53,580 nt of DNA, taken from positions 1 through 53,580 of the forward strand of contig DAIMKF010000010.1 in assembly GCA_036721855.1 (NCBI GenBank). The letters run 5' to 3'. Both the position numbers and the translations under genes were made by a program. This document shows positions 17,782 through 26,278 of this stretch, piece by piece. The stretch is from JAHDNZ01 sp036721855 (GTDB lineage: Bacteria > Bacillota > DTU065). The stretch's first letter is position 1. Every line of letters begins with the position of its first letter. The notes below the pieces were generated by a model, which had not been told where the DNA came from, made no database searches, and was given only the letters and a program-made list of their open reading frames with translations.

Positions 17782-18105
17782 ATGAACATCCACAAAGTTC
17801 ATGTTAAAAAAGGCGATACTGTTACTGTAATCTCCGGTAATGAAAAAGGTAAAAAAGGTAAAGTACTTCGCGTTGATTATAAGAAGGGTCATGTGGTTGT
17901 GGAAAACCTTAATATGATAAAAAAGCATTTAAGACCAACCCAAACCAATCCACAAGGCGGTGTAGCCAGCATTCCGGCTTCGATGAACAGCAGTAAGGTA
18001 ATGCTTGTCTGTCCAAGCTGTGGTCAGCCCACTCGCGTACAACGTGAAATTCGTGATGATAGTAAAGTTCGCATTTGTAAAAAGTGTAAAAAAGCAATTG
18101 ACTGA
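17782..18105 (+). CDS. rplX: 50S ribosomal protein L24
   Basis: Assembly-initiator protein with an N-terminal KOW motif (KKGDTVTVISGNEKGKKGKV), 107 residues. The C-terminal half contains CPSCG and CKKC pairs, a zinc-ribbon form found in some L24 proteins. Preceded by AAAGGGGGGAACC. Confidence 0.97.
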   Translation: MNIHKVHVKKGDTVTVISGNEKGKKGKVLRVDYKKGHVVVENLNMIKKHLRPTQTNPQGGVASIPASMNSSKVMLVCPSCGQPTRVQREIRDDSKVRICKKCKKAID

Positions 18106-18134
18106 TTGTGCGCTAGGAAAGGAGGTTAGCTCCC

Positions 18135-18677
18135 ATGCCACGTCTTAAAGATTTCTATCAAGAAGAAGTTGTTCCGGCCATGATAGAAAAGTTTGGTTAT
18201 AAAAGCTCTATGGAAGTACCGAAACTGGTTAAGATCGTAATTAATATGGGTGTCGGCGAGGCTAAAGAGGACCCGAAAGCTTTAGATGCAGCAGTAAAAG
18301 AGTTGACGGCAATCTCCGGCCAAAAACCTGTTGTCACCAGAGCTAAAAAATCAGTAGCGGCTTTTAAAATTCGTACCGGTATGGCAATCGGTTGTAAGGT
18401 TACTTTAAGAGGCAACAGGATGTATGAATTTTTTGACAGACTACTTAGTATTGGTTTGCCTCGTATCCGCGATTTTCGTGGCGTAGCCCCAACAGGGTTT
18501 GATGGTCGTGGCAACTATACTCTTGGCATTAAAGAGCAAATTATCTTCCCTGAGGTAAGCTATGACGAAGTCGATGCCATCCGGGGTATGGATATCTGTA
18601 TTGTCACTAATGCCAAAACCGATGACGAAGCTTACGAGCTGCTTAAGCTACTAGGTATGCCTTATAAAGCTGCATAA
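18135..18677 (+). CDS. rplE: 50S ribosomal protein L5
   Basis: 5S rRNA-binding protein of the central protuberance, 180 residues. KIVINMGVGEAKEDPKALD, GCKVTLRGNRMYEF and the IRDFRGVAPTGFDGRGNYT segment are typical. Preceded by AAAGGAGG. Confidence 0.98.
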   Translation: MPRLKDFYQEEVVPAMIEKFGYKSSMEVPKLVKIVINMGVGEAKEDPKALDAAVKELTAISGQKPVVTRAKKSVAAFKIRTGMAIGCKVTLRGNRMYEFFDRLLSIGLPRIRDFRGVAPTGFDGRGNYTLGIKEQIIFPEVSYDEVDAIRGMDICIVTNAKTDDEAYELLKLLGMPYKAA

Positions 18678-18721
18678 TATAAGGAACCTAGGCCACTATT
18701 ACTCACAGAGGAGGGAAGAGC

Positions 18722-18907
18722 GTGGCCAAAAAATCAATGAGAATCCGTGCTGCAAGACCTCAGAAATTTGCAGTTAGAGAACACAACCGCTGCAAGATCT
18801 GCGGCCGTCCACGCGGATACATGCGTAAATTCGGAATGTGCCGCATCTGCTTCCGCAAGCTAGCTCTCGAAGGTAAACTACCAGGTGTACGCAAGGCTAG
18901 CTGGTGA
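18722..18907 (+). CDS. rpsZ: 30S ribosomal protein S14 type Z (zinc-binding)
   Basis: Short 61-residue zinc form of S14 with ligands C24, C27, C40 and C43 (CKICGRP and CRICFRK). It is the usual form at this place in Firmicutes; the longer zinc-free paralogue, if present, would be elsewhere. Start GTG at 18722 after GAGGAGGGA. Confidence 0.97.
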   Translation: MAKKSMRIRAARPQKFAVREHNRCKICGRPRGYMRKFGMCRICFRKLALEGKLPGVRKASW

Positions 18908-18958
18908 CATGTGGCATAATCCTTGCTAGATTATTGTTAATGGAAGGGGGATGCTAGG

Positions 18959-19357
18959 ATGATCACAACTGATCCCGTAGCTGATATGCTAACGAGAATT
19001 CGGAATGCCGGTGCAGTTTACCATGATAAAGTTGATGTTCCTACATCAAAACTCAAGCTTGAAATCGCTCGGATACTCAAAGAAGAAGGTTTTGTCAAGG
19101 ACTACCAGGTTGTTACTGAGAACAATCTGACCATGATTAGGATCTTTCTTAAGTATGGCGAGAAGAAGAAACCGGTTATAGCAGGACTCAAAAGAATTAG
19201 CAAGCCAGGACTGCGCGTTTATGCTAACTCACATGAGATTCCCAGGGTTCTTGGTGGTTTAGGAACAGCAATAATTTCAACATCTAAGGGTGTAGTAACA
19301 GATAAAGAAGCCAGGAAACTCGGTGTTGGAGGCGAAGTACTCTGCTTTATCTGGTGA
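18959..19357 (+). CDS. rpsH: 30S ribosomal protein S8
   Basis: 16S rRNA central-domain binder and, in E. coli, the spc operon repressor. 132 residues. TDPVADMLTRIRNA at the N-terminus and GIISTSKGV-like (AIISTSKGVVTDKEARK) near the C-terminus are diagnostic. Confidence 0.98.
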   Translation: MITTDPVADMLTRIRNAGAVYHDKVDVPTSKLKLEIARILKEEGFVKDYQVVTENNLTMIRIFLKYGEKKKPVIAGLKRISKPGLRVYANSHEIPRVLGGLGTAIISTSKGVVTDKEARKLGVGGEVLCFIW

Positions 19358-19393
19358 TTGGCTTAAACTTCACGGCAAGGAGGTGTAGTTGCT

Positions 19394-19942
19394 TTGTCAA
19401 GGATCGGAAAAATGGCAATTGTGATTCCCAAAGGCGTAGATGTTAATCTAGGTGCCGAAAGGACAATTACAGTAAAAGGCCCTAAAGGCACACTAGAACA
19501 AGTTTTGCCTGCGGGAATTGAAATGAGTTTAGAAGACGGCAAACTTCACTTTACCCGCCAGAACGACGGACTCAAAGCCTTGCATGGCATGACCCGGTCT
19601 CTGGTTAATAATATGGTCAAAGGTGTTACTGAAGGATTTCAAAAAACCCTTATCATCCAAGGCGTCGGCTACAGAGCCAACAAGGATGGCAATAAGCTCG
19701 TTCTTAACGTAGGCTACTCCCATCCCGTCGTGATGATGCCCTATGAAGGTATTGAAATAGAAGTACCCGAACCGACAAAAATCATCATCAAAGGTGCTGA
19801 TAAACAAAAGGTGGGGGAATTTGCTGCCAATGTCAGGAAAGTCCGTGAACCAAGTGTTTACAAAACTGACCGCGGTAATAAGGGTATCATTTATGAAGGT
19901 GAAGTCGTGCGGAGTAAAGCCGGCAAAACCGGTGCTAAATAA
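19394..19942 (+). CDS. rplF: 50S ribosomal protein L6
   Basis: Large-subunit protein near the factor-binding site, 182 residues, made of two duplicated domains. SRIGKMAIVIPKGV and the C-terminal RKVREPSVYKTDRGNKGI stretch are typical. Start is TTG at 19394, 7 bases behind CAAGGAGGTG. Confidence 0.97.
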   Translation: MSRIGKMAIVIPKGVDVNLGAERTITVKGPKGTLEQVLPAGIEMSLEDGKLHFTRQNDGLKALHGMTRSLVNNMVKGVTEGFQKTLIIQGVGYRANKDGNKLVLNVGYSHPVVMMPYEGIEIEVPEPTKIIIKGADKQKVGEFAANVRKVREPSVYKTDRGNKGIIYEGEVVRSKAGKTGAK

Positions 19943-20001
19943 ACCGGCTGCCTAGGCTGTATAAGAAGACATAAGTCTACCGTACGAAAGGAGTGAGTCT
20001 G

Positions 20002-20364
20002 GTGGCTTTTAATCGTAGAGAAGCTAGGATGCGTCGCCAAAGACGTGCAAGAAAGAAAATATTTGGCACAGCGAATAAACCTCGCTTATCGGTGTTCCGC
20101 AGTGCAAACCACATTTATGCCCAAATTATTGATGATGAATCTGCCACAACTCTAGCTGCAGCTTCAACTCTGAGCCCAGAACTCAAGGGTGACCTCAAAG
20201 ACAGCGGCAATGTGGAAGGCGCTCGGAAAGTTGGCGAACTTATTGCTAAAAAAGCCAAAGAAAAAGGCATTGAACAGGTTGTATTTGATCGTGGCGGCAA
20301 TCTGTACCATGGCCGTGTGCAGGCTCTAGCTGAAAGTGCTAGAGAAGCCGGTCTCGACTTTTAA
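20002..20364 (+). CDS. rplR: 50S ribosomal protein L18
   Basis: 5S rRNA-binding protein, 120 residues. RRQRRARKKIFGTANKPRLSV-like N-terminus and the FDRGGNLYHGRVQALAESAR C-terminus identify it. Two GTG codons are possible; the one at 19993 is within the GAAAGGAG ribosome-binding site, so 20002 is chosen. Confidence 0.96.
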   Translation: MAFNRREARMRRQRRARKKIFGTANKPRLSVFRSANHIYAQIIDDESATTLAAASTLSPELKGDLKDSGNVEGARKVGELIAKKAKEKGIEQVVFDRGGNLYHGRVQALAESAREAGLDF

Positions 20365-20393
20365 TAAAAAAAAGGGCAAAGGAGGGAAACAGT

Positions 20394-20894
20394 TTGGCAC
20401 AGATAGATCCCAACAAGCTGGAGCTAAAGGAACGAGTTGTCCACATCAATCCGGTCTCCAAGACGGTTAAAGGTGGTAAAAACCGTAGCTTCAGAGCCCT
20501 AGTCGTAGTCGGTGACGGAGAACAATATGTAGGTGTCGGCTTAGGAAAAGCCAGAGAGGTCACTGATGCAATTCGCAAGGGTATGGACGAAGCGAAGAAG
20601 AATTTAATTGAAGTTCCGAGAGTAAATACGACAATACCTCATGCCATCACCATGCGTTATGGTGGAGCAGAGGTTTTGCTTAGACCAGCTTCCGAAGGTA
20701 CCGGTGTTATTGCCGGTGGAGCGGTACGTGCTGTTTTGGAGCTTGGCGGCATCAAAGATGTATTGTCTAAGTCGCTAGGTTCTAGTAATAACATTAACAT
20801 CGCTATGGCAACCATCGAAGCTCTTAAATCCTTAAGGACCAAAGAAGATGTTGCCCGCATAAGAAATATCGATATTGAAAGCCTTAGCGAGTAA
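20394..20894 (+). CDS. rpsE: 30S ribosomal protein S5
   Basis: Decoding-fidelity protein, 166 residues. ERVVHINPVSKTVKGGK and GVGLGKAREVTDAIRKG (double-stranded RNA-binding fold) followed by LLRPASEGTGVIAGG are diagnostic. Start TTG at 20394 behind AAAGGAGGGA. Unusually, rpmD does not follow; rplO starts 35 bases later. Confidence 0.97.
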   Translation: MAQIDPNKLELKERVVHINPVSKTVKGGKNRSFRALVVVGDGEQYVGVGLGKAREVTDAIRKGMDEAKKNLIEVPRVNTTIPHAITMRYGGAEVLLRPASEGTGVIAGGAVRAVLELGGIKDVLSKSLGSSNNINIAMATIEALKSLRTKEDVARIRNIDIESLSE

Positions 20895-20929
20895 TATTAG
20901 ATATAGACTTTAAGCAAGGAGGTGGCAAT

Positions 20930-21367
20930 ATGAGACTTCATGAGCTAGCCCCTGCCACAGGTTCTAAAAGACGTTCAAAAAGAGTTGGTCGTGGTATTGG
21001 TTCTGGGTTGGGTAAGACTTCTGGTAAAGGACACAAAGGACAGTTAGCACGTTCAGGAGGAGGTAAAGGACCTGGATTTGAAGGCGGTCAAACCCCACTG
21101 CAGCGCCGTCTCCCCAAAAGAGGTTTTACCAGCATCTTCAAGAAGGAATATGCCATCGTTAATGTAGTTGATCTAAATCGCTTTGAGGCCAATTCAGAGG
21201 TAACTCCTGAATTATTAAGATCAAGCGGTCTGGTCAGAAATAAACTAGATATTAAAATTTTAGGCAATGGCGAGCTAGAGAAGGCATTGACTGTCAAGGC
21301 TCAGAAATTCTCCAAGGCTGCTGCTGAGAAAATCGAAGCAGCCGGCGGAAAAGTTGAGGTGATCTAA
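20930..21367 (+). CDS. rplO: 50S ribosomal protein L15
   Basis: Large-subunit assembly protein, 145 residues. The glycine-rich basic N-terminal extension (RVGRGIGSGLGKTSGKGHKG) and PLQRRLPKRGF are diagnostic. Its stop codon is directly followed by the TTG of secY, so the two are translationally coupled. Confidence 0.97.
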   Translation: MRLHELAPATGSKRRSKRVGRGIGSGLGKTSGKGHKGQLARSGGGKGPGFEGGQTPLQRRLPKRGFTSIFKKEYAIVNVVDLNRFEANSEVTPELLRSSGLVRNKLDIKILGNGELEKALTVKAQKFSKAAAEKIEAAGGKVEVI

Positions 21368-22615
21368 TTGCTGGACGCGCTTAAGAATGCAGTGCGCATT
21401 CCCGATCTGCGCAAGAAGATCCTATATACATTTGGGCTGCTTATAATCTATCGTCTGGGAGCCTATGTACCTGTACCGGGGATTAATCCCAATGCTGTGG
21501 CCTTAGGAACCGAAGGTGTGCTGGGGCTTTTAGACCTTTTTACAGGCGGAGCACTTAGTAACATGTCAATCTTTGCCCTAAACGTCGGGCCTTATATTAC
21601 AGCTTCTATTGTGCTGCAACTTTTAGCTATGGTTATCCCCGCCCTGGAAGAGATGTCCAAAGAACCAGACGGGCAAAAAAAGATGGCTCAATATACCCGT
21701 TACGGCTCTGTTGTCTTAGCTGTAATTCAGTCTGCGGCACTTTTGGCATGGCTTGGTAATATCGGTGCCATTAAAAACCCTGGGTTTTTTTCCGGTTTTA
21801 CCATTGTTGTGGCCATGACAGCAGGTACCACCTTTCTTATGTGGCTTGGTGACAAGATCACAGAGATCGGTATTGGCAACGGCATTTCACTACTTATCTT
21901 TGCCGGTATCGTATCGAGACTACCTGCTAATCTCATTAATGTCGTTGGATTAATTGGTGAAGGTGGTATTTCCATCTTTACTGTAATATTATTTTTGCTT
22001 ATTGCAATTGCAATTATTGCAGTGGTTGTTTATATTACAGAGGGACAACGCCGAATACCGGTTCAATACCCTAAAAAAATCGTGGGACGTAGAGTTTATG
22101 GTGGGCAAAGCACTTACATTCCACTTAGAGTAAATCAAGCTGGTGTTATGCCAATCATCTTTGCCTCTTCTGTGTTGGGCTTTCCAATTACTTTGGCCCG
22201 CTTTATTCCGGCTTTGCAAGGAATTTCCACGTTTTTCGATAAATATTTCTGGGTCTATGCTCTAATCTACGCAATACTGGTAATTATCTTCACTTATTTC
22301 TATTCAGCTGTTAGTTTTAACACTCAGGATATTACTGAAAATATTAAAAAATACGGTGGGTTTATACCGGGTTATCGTCCCGGAGCACCTACGGCACAAT
22401 TCCTTGATAGGGTTTTAGGACGTATAACTTTTGCCGGGGCTATCTTTTTAGCAGGTATTGCGGTTATGCCCTTTATTCTGCAAGGTATTACCGGAATTAG
22501 AGGTTTGGATTTTGGCGGCACAGGTTTGCTGATTGTAGTTGGTGTGGCGCTTGATACTATTAAACAGATTGAAGCACAATTACTCATGCATCAGTATGAA
22601 GGATTTGTAAAATAG
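21368..22615 (+). CDS. secY: Protein translocase subunit SecY
   Basis: Channel-forming subunit of the Sec translocon in the cytoplasmic membrane, 415 residues with the expected ten hydrophobic segments. The plug region near GVLGLLDLFTGGALSNMSIFA and the cytoplasmic loop YITEGQRRIPVQYPKK are present. The start TTG at 21368 abuts the rplO stop, and the ribosome-binding site is the GTTGAGGTGA inside the rplO end. Confidence 0.97.
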   Translation: MLDALKNAVRIPDLRKKILYTFGLLIIYRLGAYVPVPGINPNAVALGTEGVLGLLDLFTGGALSNMSIFALNVGPYITASIVLQLLAMVIPALEEMSKEPDGQKKMAQYTRYGSVVLAVIQSAALLAWLGNIGAIKNPGFFSGFTIVVAMTAGTTFLMWLGDKITEIGIGNGISLLIFAGIVSRLPANLINVVGLIGEGGISIFTVILFLLIAIAIIAVVVYITEGQRRIPVQYPKKIVGRRVYGGQSTYIPLRVNQAGVMPIIFASSVLGFPITLARFIPALQGISTFFDKYFWVYALIYAILVIIFTYFYSAVSFNTQDITENIKKYGGFIPGYRPGAPTAQFLDRVLGRITFAGAIFLAGIAVMPFILQGITGIRGLDFGGTGLLIVVGVALDTIKQIEAQLLMHQYEGFVK

Positions 22616-22644
22616 TCAGCAGTCTGTTCAGGGAGTGAGGCCAG

Positions 22645-23316
22645 ATGAGACTGGTAATATTAGGAGCTCCAGGGGCGGGCAAGGGGACACAAGCGTCTCG
22701 ACTGGCAGACAATTTCCATTGCCCCCATGTCTCAACTGGGGAAATCTTTCGCAAAGCAATAAAAAACCAGACCATGCTGGGTAAAGAGGCCGACTTCCAC
22801 ATCAGTAAGGGGCAACTTGTCCCTGATGATATCACCATCGAGCTGGTCAAACAAAGAATTGAAGAACCTGATTTCCAATTTGGTTTCATCTTAGATGGCT
22901 ATCCGCGAACACCAAACCAGGCTTTAGGTCTTGATGATATTCTCAGGCAAAAAGGTCTTAGCCTTGATGCCGCAATTCATTTAGATCTCAGCGAAAAAGA
23001 GATCTATCGCCGGCTTGGCCATCGCAGGGTATGCACTAAATGTGGCGCAATCTATCATCTCGATAGCTTGCCTCCCAAACAGCCAGGCTTATGTGATCGT
23101 TGTGGGAGTCCGCTTGTGCAACGAGAAGATGACCATCTAGATACAATAAAAGCCAGACTAGTTGTCTATCAAGAAACGACAAAACCGGTTCTTAGTTATT
23201 ATAAGAACCAGGGAACTCTTCTTGTAATAAACGGTGAAGGCAACATTGACACAGTTTATAAAGCGATTTTAAACAGCCTGGAGACAAGGAGCCTTAAAGT
23301 TAATGATTGTCATTAA
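22645..23316 (+). CDS. adk: Adenylate kinase
   Basis: Interconverts ATP + AMP and 2 ADP. 223 residues, long form. P-loop GAPGAGKGTQ at 7-16, DGYPRT in the AMP-binding region, and a zinc-type LID with two CxxC pairs (CTKCG and CDRCG), as in Gram-positive enzymes. The end overlaps map by 14 bases. Confidence 0.97.
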   Translation: MRLVILGAPGAGKGTQASRLADNFHCPHVSTGEIFRKAIKNQTMLGKEADFHISKGQLVPDDITIELVKQRIEEPDFQFGFILDGYPRTPNQALGLDDILRQKGLSLDAAIHLDLSEKEIYRRLGHRRVCTKCGAIYHLDSLPPKQPGLCDRCGSPLVQREDDHLDTIKARLVVYQETTKPVLSYYKNQGTLLVINGEGNIDTVYKAILNSLETRSLKVNDCH

Positions 23317-24058
23317 AAGCTCACATGAGCATCAGCTTATGAAAAGAGCAGGTCGCATTGTAGCAATAGTTTTAAGTGAACTGGAGTCAGCCATTAGACC
23401 TGGGGTTACTACCAAGGAACTAGATGAACTAGCAGAAGCAACAATCTACAAACTAAATGCCATTCCCGCATTTAAAGGGTATGGAGGATTTCCTGCCAGT
23501 ATCTGTACTTCGGTTAATGAAGAAGTTGTCCATGGTATCCCTAGTCAAAGAGTGCTTCAGGAAGGAGATATTATCAGCATTGATGTAGGTGCTTTCTATG
23601 AGGGTTACTGCGGTGATGCTGCCAGGACTTTCCCGGTAGGAAATATCTCACCTATAGCTTTGAAACTGCTCCAAGTTACTAAAGAGGCTCTTTATCAGGG
23701 CATAGCTATGGCTAAAACAACTTGCCGCCTTTCAGATATTGGGCATGCTATTCAGACCCATGTGGAAGCTAATGGATTAGCTGTTGTCAGACAATATGTG
23801 GGTCATGGAATTGGTAGAAAAATGCATGAGGAACCTCAAGTACCAAACTTCGGTCTGCCTGGTCGAGGACCAAGACTTAAAGCTGGTATGGCCTTAGCTA
23901 TCGAACCAATGGTTAACGCGGGGCAATTTCCCGTCAAAGTTCTCAGTGATAATTGGACTGTAGTAACCCAAGACGGTTCACTCTCAGCTCATTTTGAGGA
24001 TACTGTCTTTATCACTGAAGATGGTAATGAGGTCTTAACTACTTGGGAGGAACTATAA
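23303..24058 (+). CDS. map: Methionine aminopeptidase, type I
   Basis: Removes the initiator methionine from nascent proteins. 251 residues. The five metal ligands of the family are present: D94, D105, H168, E201 and E232, together with the HGIGRKMHEEP loop. It overlaps adk by 14 bases and its TAA overlaps the ATG of the KOW gene by one base. Confidence 0.97.
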   Translation: MIVIKSSHEHQLMKRAGRIVAIVLSELESAIRPGVTTKELDELAEATIYKLNAIPAFKGYGGFPASICTSVNEEVVHGIPSQRVLQEGDIISIDVGAFYEGYCGDAARTFPVGNISPIALKLLQVTKEALYQGIAMAKTTCRLSDIGHAIQTHVEANGLAVVRQYVGHGIGRKMHEEPQVPNFGLPGRGPRLKAGMALAIEPMVNAGQFPVKVLSDNWTVVTQDGSLSAHFEDTVFITEDGNEVLTTWEEL

Positions 24059-24396
24059 TGTTACGGTTATTTCACAAAGAAGATGAAGATGGGGACAGTG
24101 ACGGAGTGAGTATTCCTTTTAAACCAGGTGACATTGTCCAGTCGACAAAAGGCCGAGATAGGGGTACAATATATGTTGTTGTAGAACTATTACCACCAAG
24201 GTATTGCCTGGTTTCCGACGGAAACAAGCGTAAAGTTTTGGAACCGAAAAAAAAGAGTCACCGTCATTTAAAATTGCTTGGCCAAATAGATTCTCGCAAT
24301 TTTGATAACTGGGGTATCAAGGATAGCTGGAAAAACCGCGAGATCAAGAAGGCTCTTGAGGAATTCTTGCGTACTGAGGAGGGTGGTTTAAAGTAA
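24058..24396 (+). CDS. KOW-domain RNA-binding protein (L14e-like)
   Basis: 112-residue protein with a KOW motif at roughly residues 20-50 (FKPGDIVQSTKGRDRGTIYVVV) and a C-terminal acidic/basic helical tail. Proteins of this kind sit between map and infA in many Clostridia and are annotated as L14e/L6e/L27e-like; the function is not established. Start chosen at 24058, because GGGAGGAACT precedes it and the ATG overlaps the map stop. Its TAA overlaps the infA ATG. Confidence 0.85.
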   Translation: MLRLFHKEDEDGDSDGVSIPFKPGDIVQSTKGRDRGTIYVVVELLPPRYCLVSDGNKRKVLEPKKKSHRHLKLLGQIDSRNFDNWGIKDSWKNREIKKALEEFLRTEEGGLK

Positions 24397-24614
24397 TGGC
24401 CAATAAGGACGTCCTAGAGGTTCAGGGGACAGTAGTTGAGACACTACCTAACGCCATGTTCCGTGTCGAACTGGAAAATGGGCACGTAGTTCTGGCTCAT
24501 ATTTCAGGCAAGATACGTATGAATTTTATTAGAATTTTACCTGGTGATAAAGTACTCTTGGAGCTGACTCCGTATGACCTCAGCCGTGGCCGCATTGTCT
24601 ATAGGTTTAAGTAA
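24396..24614 (+). CDS. infA: Translation initiation factor IF-1
   Basis: Occupies the ribosomal A site during initiation. OB-fold protein of 72 residues. VLEVQGTVVETLPNAMFRVEL and HISGKIRMNFIRILPGDKV are diagnostic. Translationally coupled to the preceding KOW gene (TAATG overlap). Confidence 0.98.
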   Translation: MANKDVLEVQGTVVETLPNAMFRVELENGHVVLAHISGKIRMNFIRILPGDKVLLELTPYDLSRGRIVYRFK

Positions 24615-24633
24615 TCTTAAGGAGGCTTAAGGT

Positions 24634-24747
24634 ATGAAGGTCAGAGCATCTGTTAAGCCAATGTGTGAAAAATGCAAGATTATCAAACGCAAAGGCGTTG
24701 TTAGAATAATTTGCGAAAATCCAAAGCATAAACAGAAACAAGGCTAA
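24634..24747 (+). CDS. rpmJ: 50S ribosomal protein L36
   Basis: 37-residue zinc-binding protein beginning MKVRASVKPMCEKCKIIKR. Ligands C11, C14, C27 and H32 make it the zinc (C+) form. It starts 9 bases after TTAAGGAGG and sits in its conserved position between infA and rpsM. Confidence 0.96.
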   Translation: MKVRASVKPMCEKCKIIKRKGVVRIICENPKHKQKQG

Positions 24748-24791
24748 AAAAGTTTAGGGAGATTTATAAATGAAGTGGAGGTGTTTCCACA

Positions 24792-25157
24792 ATGGCACGT
24801 ATTGCTGGAGTTGACATTCCCCGCGACAAACGGGTCGAAGTTGCTCTAACTTACATCTATGGTATCGGTTTGCCTTCTTCTAAAAAAATATTGGCTAAAA
24901 GCGGTGTAAATCCGGATACACGTGTTAAAGATCTAACGGAAGATGAGATCAATAAGATTCGTCAAGCTATTACTTCTGAGTTTAGAGTTGAAGGTGATCT
25001 ACGCCGTGAAGTCAATCAAAATGTTAAGCGCCTTATTGATATAGGGTCCTACCGTGGTCTGCGTCATCGCAAAGGTCTTCCTGTACGTGGTCAAAGGAGC
25101 AAGACCAATGCCAGGACTAGAAAAGGCCCGGGCAAAAGTGGTATTCGCAGCAAGTAA
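24792..25157 (+). CDS. rpsM: 30S ribosomal protein S13
   Basis: Head protein bridging to the large subunit, 121 residues. MARIAGVDIPRDKRVEVALTYIYGIG-type N-terminus and GLRHRKGLPVRGQRSKTNAR identify it. The ribosome-binding site GGAGGTG lies in a small dyad (GTGGA ... TCCAC, 24776-24791) just before the ATG, which could dampen initiation. Confidence 0.98.
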   Translation: MARIAGVDIPRDKRVEVALTYIYGIGLPSSKKILAKSGVNPDTRVKDLTEDEINKIRQAITSEFRVEGDLRREVNQNVKRLIDIGSYRGLRHRKGLPVRGQRSKTNARTRKGPGKSGIRSK

Positions 25158-25180
25158 TTAAGGAAGGAGGTTGAGCTTTA

Positions 25181-25576
25181 ATGGCAAAAGCCCAAGCTAA
25201 GAAGCGTGTTAAAAGACGTGAAAGGAAAAACGTCAGTTCTGGTGTAGCACATATTCGCTCCACCTTTAACAATACGATAGTTACCATTGCAGACAACCAA
25301 GGCGATGTTCTTTCTTGGTCTAGCGCTGGTAACATGGGGTTTAAGGGTTCCAGAAAGGGCACACCATTTGCTGCTGGTTTAGCTGCCGAAGCAGCGGCCA
25401 AACTAGCTATGGACTCCGGCATGAGAGAGATCGAGGTCTGGGTCAAAGGACCGGGAGCAGGCCGAGAGGCAGCAATCAGATCACTGCAAGCGGCAGGCCT
25501 TGATATTACTTCAATCAAAGATGTTACTCCAATTCCACACAATGGGTGCCGGCCACCTAAACGCCGCAGAGTATAA
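25181..25576 (+). CDS. rpsK: 30S ribosomal protein S11
   Basis: Platform protein near the E site, 131 residues. AHIRSTFNNTIVTIAD, GMREIEVWVKGPGAGREAAIR and the basic C-terminal PHNGCRPPKRRRV are diagnostic. Preceded by AAGGAAGGAGG. Confidence 0.98.
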   Translation: MAKAQAKKRVKRRERKNVSSGVAHIRSTFNNTIVTIADNQGDVLSWSSAGNMGFKGSRKGTPFAAGLAAEAAAKLAMDSGMREIEVWVKGPGAGREAAIRSLQAAGLDITSIKDVTPIPHNGCRPPKRRRV

Positions 25577-25600
25577 GTTATAAGGAGGTGGAAAGCTAAT

Positions 25601-26221
25601 ATGGCTCGTTATATTGGACCAACTTGCAAGCTCTGTCGCAGAGAGGGCGTGAAGCTCTTTTTGAAAGGTGAGCGTTGTTATACAAAAAAATGTGCTGTAG
25701 AACGTCGCGCTTATGCTCCCGGCCAACACGGTCAGGGTAGAAGTAAAGCTACGGAATATGCGCTACACTTAAGAGAAAAGCAAAAGGTGCGTCGTATCTA
25801 TGGTGTACTAGAAGCTCAGTTTATTCGCTATTTTGAATATGCTGATGCCAAAAAAGGTGTTACCGGTGAAATTTTGATGCAGACTTTGGAACGCCGCTTG
25901 GATAACGTTGTTTATCGTTTGGGTTTTGCACGTTCCAGAGCTGAAGCTAGGCAACTAGTACGTCATGGTCATATCTTAGTTAATGGGAAGAAAACCGACA
26001 TACCTTCCTACCTAGTAGAAGAGGGTGAGGTAATAGCCGTGAAGACCGGAAGTAAAAACTTACCTATGTTTCAAGGTCTTCAGGAGTTTTTAAGCAAGTA
26101 CAAGGCACCGGTTTGGCTTGAACTTGATATTGAAAATCTCCAGGGCAAAGTAGATCATTTACCAGAACGCTCCGAGATCGATGTCGATGTTCAGGAGCAT
26201 CTCATCGTCGAGTTCTACTAA
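25601..26221 (+). CDS. rpsD: 30S ribosomal protein S4 (zinc form)
   Basis: 16S rRNA assembly initiator and, in Bacillus, a translational autoregulator. 206 residues. The N-terminal zinc knuckle is present (C9, C12, C26, C31), then an S4 RNA-binding domain at about 97-160 with RLDNVVYRLGFARSRAEARQ. Preceded by AAGGAGGTGG. Confidence 0.97.
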   Translation: MARYIGPTCKLCRREGVKLFLKGERCYTKKCAVERRAYAPGQHGQGRSKATEYALHLREKQKVRRIYGVLEAQFIRYFEYADAKKGVTGEILMQTLERRLDNVVYRLGFARSRAEARQLVRHGHILVNGKKTDIPSYLVEEGEVIAVKTGSKNLPMFQGLQEFLSKYKAPVWLELDIENLQGKVDHLPERSEIDVDVQEHLIVEFY

Positions 26222-26278
26222 TGCAGCTTGTCACTTATTGTTGCTTAAGAGCGCTGCTTAAAGAAGGAGGGTGTGGCG

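Noticed and set aside
25117..25542. Minus-strand open frame of 141 codons opposite rpsK
   Set aside because: Shadow of a conserved gene on the other strand.
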